The notes under the pieces: model-generated
The model's input: only the letters and a program-made list of their open reading frames with translations
What the model was told of the DNA's origin: nothing
Database searches by the model: none
Assembly (NCBI GenBank): GCA_046294845.1
Contig: JBKBNU010000002.1
Span: 1 to 64,000 of the forward strand
Reading direction: 5' to 3'
Source of the DNA: Micavibrio_C sp046294845
GTDB taxonomy: Bacteria > Pseudomonadota > Alphaproteobacteria > Micavibrionales > Micavibrionaceae
DNA: 64,000 bases
Program-made: the position numbers and the translations under genes
Part shown: positions 59,773 through 64,000 of the stretch, piece by piece
How the letters are laid out: the number at the start of each line of letters is the position of its first letter
How positions within the stretch are numbered: the first letter of the stretch is position 1

Positions 59773-61266
59773 ATGCGCACAGGACTTACTGGCTTTTGCT
59801 TTGCTTTGACACTGGCCCTTTCCCTTCCCGTCATTCAACCAGCTCAGGCAGAAAATGGCACAGAACCCAAGACCTATGCTTCGGTTCCTGCCAGCTTTGC
59901 CGATTTGTCGGAAAAACTGCTACCAGCTGTCGTGAATATCTCCTCAACGCACAAAGCGCTTGAGCCTCAGGATTTTCCAGATATGCCGCATTTCCCACCA
60001 GGCTCCCCTTTCGAGGACTTCTTCGAAGAGTTTATGAACCGTCGTGGTGATGGCATGCCGATGGACCCACCCGCTTCTCTTGGTTCCGGTTTTATTATTG
60101 ATGCTGAAAAAGGTTATATCGTAACCAACAACCACGTGATCAAGGATGCCGATGAAGTCCGCATTACCTTGCATGATGATACATCCATACCGGCAACGAT
60201 CGTCGCCCGTGATGAAAAGACCGATCTGGCCCTGCTTGAGGTCAAGACAGAAAAAAAACTGACGGCTGTATCTTTTGGTAAAAGTGACAACTTGCGTGTC
60301 GGTGACTGGATTCTCGCTATTGGCAATCCGTTTGGTCTGGGCGGTACCGTAACAGCCGGTATTATTTCGGCCCAGCAGCGCGATATCCAATCCGGCCCGT
60401 ATGATGATTTCATCCAGACCGATGCCTCGATCAACCGCGGTAATTCGGGCGGCCCCATGTTTAATCTTGATGGCGAAGTTATCGGGATCAATACGGCAAT
60501 CTTCTCGCCATCCGGTGGTTCGGTCGGAATCGGCTTTGCTATTCCTTCCGATCTTGCCAAACCTGTGATTGATCAGTTGATAAAATACGGTCGCACCCGC
60601 CGTGGATGGCTTGGTGTCCGCATTCAGGCTGTGACAGATGATATTGCCGAAAGTTTTGGCATGAAAGCTTCGCAAGGAGCGCTGGTTGCCAGCATTACCC
60701 CGACTGGGCCAGCCGAAGTAGCAGGCCTGAAAGCCGGTGACATCATCGTCAAGTTCAATGGCAAAGACATCAAGGAAATGCGCGAATTGCCGCGTCTGGT
60801 CGCCGAAACCGAAATCAATACCGAAGCCAAAATCGAATTCTGGCGCGATGGCAAACTGCAAAATGCCAAGATCAAGGTTGGTGAACTGGAGAAAGCCGAA
60901 GATGAAGGTTTGATTGCCGCTGCCAGCGAAGAGGGTGAAGACGATATTGTATCTCCTGATAGCAAAAACATTGAATCGGTAGGCCTGTCACTTTCGGCCA
61001 TATCGGCACAAGACCGTGAAGCCTTTAACATCGGCAATGAAATTGAAGGTGTCATCGTCAAGGATGTGACAGCAGGATCGGAAGCTGCGACCAAAGGTCT
61101 GGCTGCGGGTGATGTCATCGTTGAAATCAACCAGCAAGCCGTCACTACACCCGGTGAGGTCAGCGAAGTTATACAAAAGGCAGAAAAATCGGGACGTTCA
61201 TCCGTTCTGTTATTGGTTAACCGCGAAAACGATGTCCGCTTTGTAGCCTTGCGCCTGAAAAAATAA
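59773..61266 (+). CDS. degP: Periplasmic serine protease/chaperone DegP (HtrA, Do)
   Basis: A 497-aa protein with signal peptide (1-27, AQA cleavage). The trypsin-like domain has His in TNNHVI (about 121), Asp in KTDLALLEV (about 151) and Ser in GNSGGPMFN (about 225). Two PDZ domains follow, about 290-370 and 400-490 (IEGVIVKDVTAGS, GLAAGDVIVEI). It degrades misfolded envelope proteins and completes the hflKC quality-control group. The stop overlaps the miaA start (TAATG). Confidence 0.95.
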   Translation: MRTGLTGFCFALTLALSLPVIQPAQAENGTEPKTYASVPASFADLSEKLLPAVVNISSTHKALEPQDFPDMPHFPPGSPFEDFFEEFMNRRGDGMPMDPPASLGSGFIIDAEKGYIVTNNHVIKDADEVRITLHDDTSIPATIVARDEKTDLALLEVKTEKKLTAVSFGKSDNLRVGDWILAIGNPFGLGGTVTAGIISAQQRDIQSGPYDDFIQTDASINRGNSGGPMFNLDGEVIGINTAIFSPSGGSVGIGFAIPSDLAKPVIDQLIKYGRTRRGWLGVRIQAVTDDIAESFGMKASQGALVASITPTGPAEVAGLKAGDIIVKFNGKDIKEMRELPRLVAETEINTEAKIEFWRDGKLQNAKIKVGELEKAEDEGLIAAASEEGEDDIVSPDSKNIESVGLSLSAISAQDREAFNIGNEIEGVIVKDVTAGSEAATKGLAAGDVIVEINQQAVTTPGEVSEVIQKAEKSGRSSVLLLVNRENDVRFVALRLKK

Positions 61267-62171
61267 TGACGGCCATTGTCCATATTCTGGCGGGGCCCAC
61301 AGCCAGCGGCAAATCGGCGCTGGCTGTGCAAAAGGCAATTGAAAATGAAGGCGTGATTATAAACGCCGATGCCCTGCAGATTTATGACGAACTTCCCATC
61401 CTGACGGCACAGCCACCTGCAGAGGATAAAGCCCGCGCCCCACACCGGCTTTATGGTATCCTGCCCTCATCCGACTTATGTTCGGCAACGCAGTGGGTAG
61501 ATTTGGCGATTGCCGAAATTGAAAAAGCCTTCGCGGAAGGCCTAACCCCCATCATTGTCGGTGGTACAGGATTTTATATTAAAGCCCTGATGGAAGGCCT
61601 TTCGATCGTCCCCGAGATTCCCCCAGAAATCAGGCAGGCGCTTAATCAAAAACAGGCTGAAATGGGCAATCCTGCCTTCCATGAAGCTTTTTCACGCCAT
61701 GATCCTGTTATGGCGGCCCGTTTGCACCCCAATGATACGCAGCGTCTGATCCGTGCATGGGAAGTATGGGAGGCCACAGGTGAAAGCCTTGCCACTTGGC
61801 AATCACAGCAACCAAAACCTCCACGGCCCGACTGGCGATTTGATATCACCGTGCTGGAACCGGAACGAACGATACTTTATCAACGCTGCAACCAGCGCTT
61901 CCTGAATATGATGGAAAGCGGGATTATTGAGGAGGTTGAAAGCCTCTCACAGAAGATCGCCGATGGTCAGGCCCCTGAAAAAGGCGGCATCACACAAGCC
62001 TTGGGATTCATTCCTTTGCGGTCATGGATGCAAGGTGAAATTTCAAAAGATGACGCGATCATCCAATCGCAAACCGACACCCGCCAATACGCCAAGCGTC
62101 AGGTTACATGGCTTCGCAACCAGATAAAACCTGCTGATAATATCGTCAATATTACGCGTCTGACCCTTTAG
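61266..62171 (+). CDS. miaA: tRNA dimethylallyltransferase MiaA
   Basis: A 301-aa enzyme that adds the isopentenyl group to A37 of tRNAs reading UNN codons. It has the P-loop LAGPTASGKSALAV (6-19), the substrate Asp-containing INADALQIYDELPI, IIVGGTGFYIKALMEGL, and the C-terminal GGITQALGFIPL and DTRQYAKRQVTWLR. It overlaps degP by one base and ends 2 bp from the convergent ldh. Confidence 0.95.
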   Translation: MTAIVHILAGPTASGKSALAVQKAIENEGVIINADALQIYDELPILTAQPPAEDKARAPHRLYGILPSSDLCSATQWVDLAIAEIEKAFAEGLTPIIVGGTGFYIKALMEGLSIVPEIPPEIRQALNQKQAEMGNPAFHEAFSRHDPVMAARLHPNDTQRLIRAWEVWEATGESLATWQSQQPKPPRPDWRFDITVLEPERTILYQRCNQRFLNMMESGIIEEVESLSQKIADGQAPEKGGITQALGFIPLRSWMQGEISKDDAIIQSQTDTRQYAKRQVTWLRNQIKPADNIVNITRLTL

Positions 62172-62173
62172 TA

Positions 62174-63112
62174 TTATGCCATCTGATCCGTAGCTTCGCG
62201 GATGATGCAGGCGCTTCTTTGTAATTTTTCTTTTTCTTCTTTATCCAGAAGGGGCATCAAAATGTCGACAACCCCTGTCGCATTCAATATGACCGGCATT
62301 GATAATGTCACGTTTTCTATGCCTTCAATATTCCGGTGTAACTGGCTGCAGGTCAGGACCGCATTTTCGTTATTGATGATGCCGCTTGCAATCCGCGCCA
62401 TCCCCGCCCCGATACCGAAATAGGTTGCGCCTTTGCCTTTGATAATACGGGCTGCAGCCTGTCTTACACCCTTATCAATTTGCTCTGTAACTTCATTGGT
62501 AATCGGACGATCGCGATCGGCAGAAAAAGCCGGCAAGGCCATCGTGCCCACAGTTGCACCCGACCAATAAAGCACTTCAGAATCCCCATGCTCGCCCAAA
62601 ACATAGGCATGAACAGAATGACTGGAAACACCCAGATGCTTTGCAAGCAAAGCACGAAAGCGTGCCGTATCCAGAATAGTACCCGAGCCGATCACTCTGT
62701 TTTGCGGGATACCATGATGGGCAGCAATTTGTGTAACCAGATGTGTCATGATATCGACCGGATTGGTCGCAATCAAAAAAATCGCATCCGGCGCATAACG
62801 GATAATCTCGGGAATCATCAAATTAAAGATGTCGGCATTGCGTTTGAGAAGATCAAGGCGTGTTTCACCGGGCTTTTGATTAACCCCTGCGGCAATCATG
62901 ACAACTCCGCACCCTGTCAGGTCACTGTAAGATCCCGCCTCGACAGGCATCGCGCGGGCAAACGGTGTGGCATGCAGAATATCTTCGGCTTGCGCCACAG
63001 CCAGATCAGGCAAATGATCCACCAGAATCAGGGATGTTCCCACCCCGCGCAACACACAGGCATTGGCACAGGCACTGCCGACCAAACCTGTTCCGACGAC
63101 ACCAATTTTCAT
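62174..63112 (-). CDS. ldh: L-lactate dehydrogenase
   Basis: A 312-aa NAD-dependent dehydrogenase, interconverting pyruvate and L-lactate. It has GTGLVGSACANACV (NAD site) and the specificity loop AGVNQKPGETR. Gln at the position that is Arg in malate dehydrogenases favours lactate. Other motifs are ATNPVDIMTHL, SGTILDTARFR, and the catalytic His in GEHGDSEVLYWS. Allosteric residues cannot be judged. It is a single gene, convergent with miaA. Confidence 0.9.
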   Translation of the reverse strand: MKIGVVGTGLVGSACANACVLRGVGTSLILVDHLPDLAVAQAEDILHATPFARAMPVEAGSYSDLTGCGVVMIAAGVNQKPGETRLDLLKRNADIFNLMIPEIIRYAPDAIFLIATNPVDIMTHLVTQIAAHHGIPQNRVIGSGTILDTARFRALLAKHLGVSSHSVHAYVLGEHGDSEVLYWSGATVGTMALPAFSADRDRPITNEVTEQIDKGVRQAAARIIKGKGATYFGIGAGMARIASGIINNENAVLTCSQLHRNIEGIENVTLSMPVILNATGVVDILMPLLDKEEKEKLQRSACIIREATDQMA

Positions 63113-63419
63113 GAACGATTCCCTTCTTTACCAATTTGCCGTCTTTTTATAGAGCAAAGACAGCCGACAGCAACTTGACTCCTGTCAAGAGTTCAGCAAA
63201 TGCAACACATTGAAAAATAAGAGAAAAGCGCAATAAGCACTCTTGAAGACCCTATCATCTTAAAGAATTGGACGAAAAAGTCCATACCTTGAAATATAAT
63301 AAGAAATAATCTTGCTATTTTATAATATTGTTACGTTTTCTATTGCGTTAGAGCATCTTTATTTCTAAGTTGAACTCATAGGACGCGGACAAAGGGCGGT
63401 AAAGCCTCCGCAATAGAGT
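63113..63419. other. AT-rich intergenic region
   Basis: 307 bp upstream of ldh with no convincing gene. It holds a TGGAC/GTCCA hairpin (63268-63284) and a TATAAT (63321-63326) without a matching -35 element. A minus-strand promoter for ldh and a plus-strand promoter for the following small gene would be expected here. Confidence 0.5.
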
Positions 63420-63536
63420 GTGAAAGACAATAAAATAAGACCCCGTGACCGGAATGTCGTTGAGCAGAACGCTAAACCGGTTAAAGCCGAAAAGGCATCA
63501 AAGCGTAAGACTGCTGGAGAGAGTAAGGCCTTGTAA
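63420..63536 (+). CDS. Possible small basic protein (38 aa)
   Basis: From GTG at 63420 the frame reads (M)KDNKIRPRDRNVVEQ and ends TAGESKAL. It is highly charged, Lys/Arg-rich and probably disordered. An in-frame stop lies directly upstream, and only a weak purine stretch precedes the GTG. A strong terminator follows 34 bp after the stop, supporting a short transcript. The same transcript could equally be non-coding. Confidence 0.35.
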   Translation: MKDNKIRPRDRNVVEQNAKPVKAEKASKRKTAGESKAL

Positions 63537-63569
63537 AGGCCGTCATAGTCAAAAAAGCTTGAACAAATT

Positions 63570-63594
63570 AACCCCGCTCTGCGGGGTTTATTTT
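63570..63594 (+). terminator. Intrinsic terminator of a short transcript
   Basis: AACCCCGC / GCGGGGTT form an 8-bp stem with a 3-nt loop, followed by TATTTT. It ends whatever RNA is made from 63340-63570. Confidence 0.85.
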
Positions 63595-63684
63595 GTGAAA
63601 ACGATCCCTATCCCCTGTCGGCTGGACATCAAGGTTCATCACACATAGAATCGGAGCTTGCTACGCCTTGAAGGGGAAACATCA

Positions 63685-64000
63685 ATGAAACAGACCATCC
63701 ATACCATTCTGCTCACCTGTGGCTGCGCTTTGCTGCTGACGGGTTGTGTATCACGTGAACAAGCCAATACACAGCTGGCCAAGGGCTGCGAAGCCGGCGT
63801 GAATGCCTTGTTGCCGGAAGGCCGCACGATCAGCAAGATCGTGGACAAGAAAGTTTCACCATCACCGGAAGGCGCCAATATGCGCCATGTCCTGATCAAA
63901 ACGATTGAAACAGATGGCTTCTTTGAAGAAGAGAAGGATTTTGAATGTCTCTTTGAAGAGAGCTTTGGCATTCTCAATATGAATTACACCGCCTCGGTTT
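63685..64000 (+). CDS. Lipoprotein, 3' end beyond the window
   Basis: An ATG preceded by AAGGGG opens a frame to the window end (105 codons, no stop). The signal peptide ends in LLLTGCVSREQAN, a clear lipobox. The mature part is charged, with Cys at about residues 37 and 92 and acidic patches (FFEEEKDFECLFEE). The family is not recognised. It is a probable envelope lipoprotein, complete at the 5' end only. Confidence 0.75.
   Translation, partial: MKQTIHTILLTCGCALLLTGCVSREQANTQLAKGCEAGVNALLPEGRTISKIVDKKVSPSPEGANMRHVLIKTIETDGFFEEEKDFECLFEESFGILNMNYTASV

Noticed and set aside
59944..60861. 305-codon open frame antisense to degP
   Set aside because: It is a shadow of degP, which has all catalytic motifs and operon context.
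63340..63594. 6S RNA or SRP RNA
   Set aside because: I could not see the conserved central bulge of 6S RNA or the GGAA-tetraloop helix of SRP RNA.
1..64000. CRISPR array
   Set aside because: I saw no series of short regularly spaced repeats and no cas-like genes.

Overview
The window looks like a moderately GC-poor alphaproteobacterial chromosome. Lineage evidence: a circularly permuted two-piece tmRNA gene, the alpha-type ClpXP adaptor SspB, and the conserved run thyA, folA, mrp, hflK, hflC, DUF2065, degP, miaA. I cannot fix the genus; a Rhodospirillales- or Micavibrio-like organism would fit. The left 44 kb is accessory DNA and the right 20 kb is core genome.

1-5,700 is a graveyard of mobile DNA: IS3-family ends and nested, internally deleted transposase remnants, two separate serine-recombinase C-terminal scraps, a collapsed WYL regulator and a truncated UspA. 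It surrounds an intact Kef-type antiporter, a tandem UspA protein and a small membrane protein. 5,728-16,487 (+) is one tightly packed copper/silver operon: small periplasmic protein, CusB-like adaptor with two metal-binding modules, CusA, DUF2231 protein, outer membrane channel, DUF2933 protein, APC permease, CopA ATPase. 16,606-22,609 (-) is a divalent-cation CzcCBA efflux set with a small Cys/His-rich exported protein upstream.

22,933-41,815 is an integrated element of about 18.9 kb. It is flanked by a 17-bp direct repeat, which at the right end is the 3' terminus of a half tRNA-fMet next to a P4-type tyrosine integrase. Its cargo is (a) a DNA phosphorothioation defence locus of Ssp type: sspA (cysteine desulfurase), sspB (DUF4007), sspC (large ATPase), sspD (PAPS-reductase-like), with a methyltransferase, a small membrane protein and a YwbE-like/AlbA_2 fusion in the same operon, facing a helicase / HSP90-type ATPase / PLD-nuclease trio that is the likely restriction arm; and (b) a reverse transcriptase locus with a 4-TM protein, a perfect 125-bp direct repeat directly upstream of the RT, and a structured, terminator-ended leader RNA. 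AlpA, a DUF1376/DnaA-N-like protein and one unknown gene form the element's maintenance module. A DUF2924 plus large serine recombinase pair (41,868-43,882) lies next to it.

44,107-64,000 is core: tRNA-Arg(CCG), AsmA, an ABC ATPase, glutathione peroxidase, alpha/beta hydrolase, SspB adaptor, O-antigen-ligase-like protein, two tandem RNase-H-like proteins, an SDR, tmRNA, an FkbM methyltransferase, thymidylate/folate genes, Mrp, the HflKC-DegP membrane quality-control set, MiaA, L-lactate dehydrogenase, and a lipoprotein cut by the window end.

The parts most worth following up are the reverse transcriptase locus with its repeats and leader RNA, and the extra genes embedded in the phosphorothioation operon.
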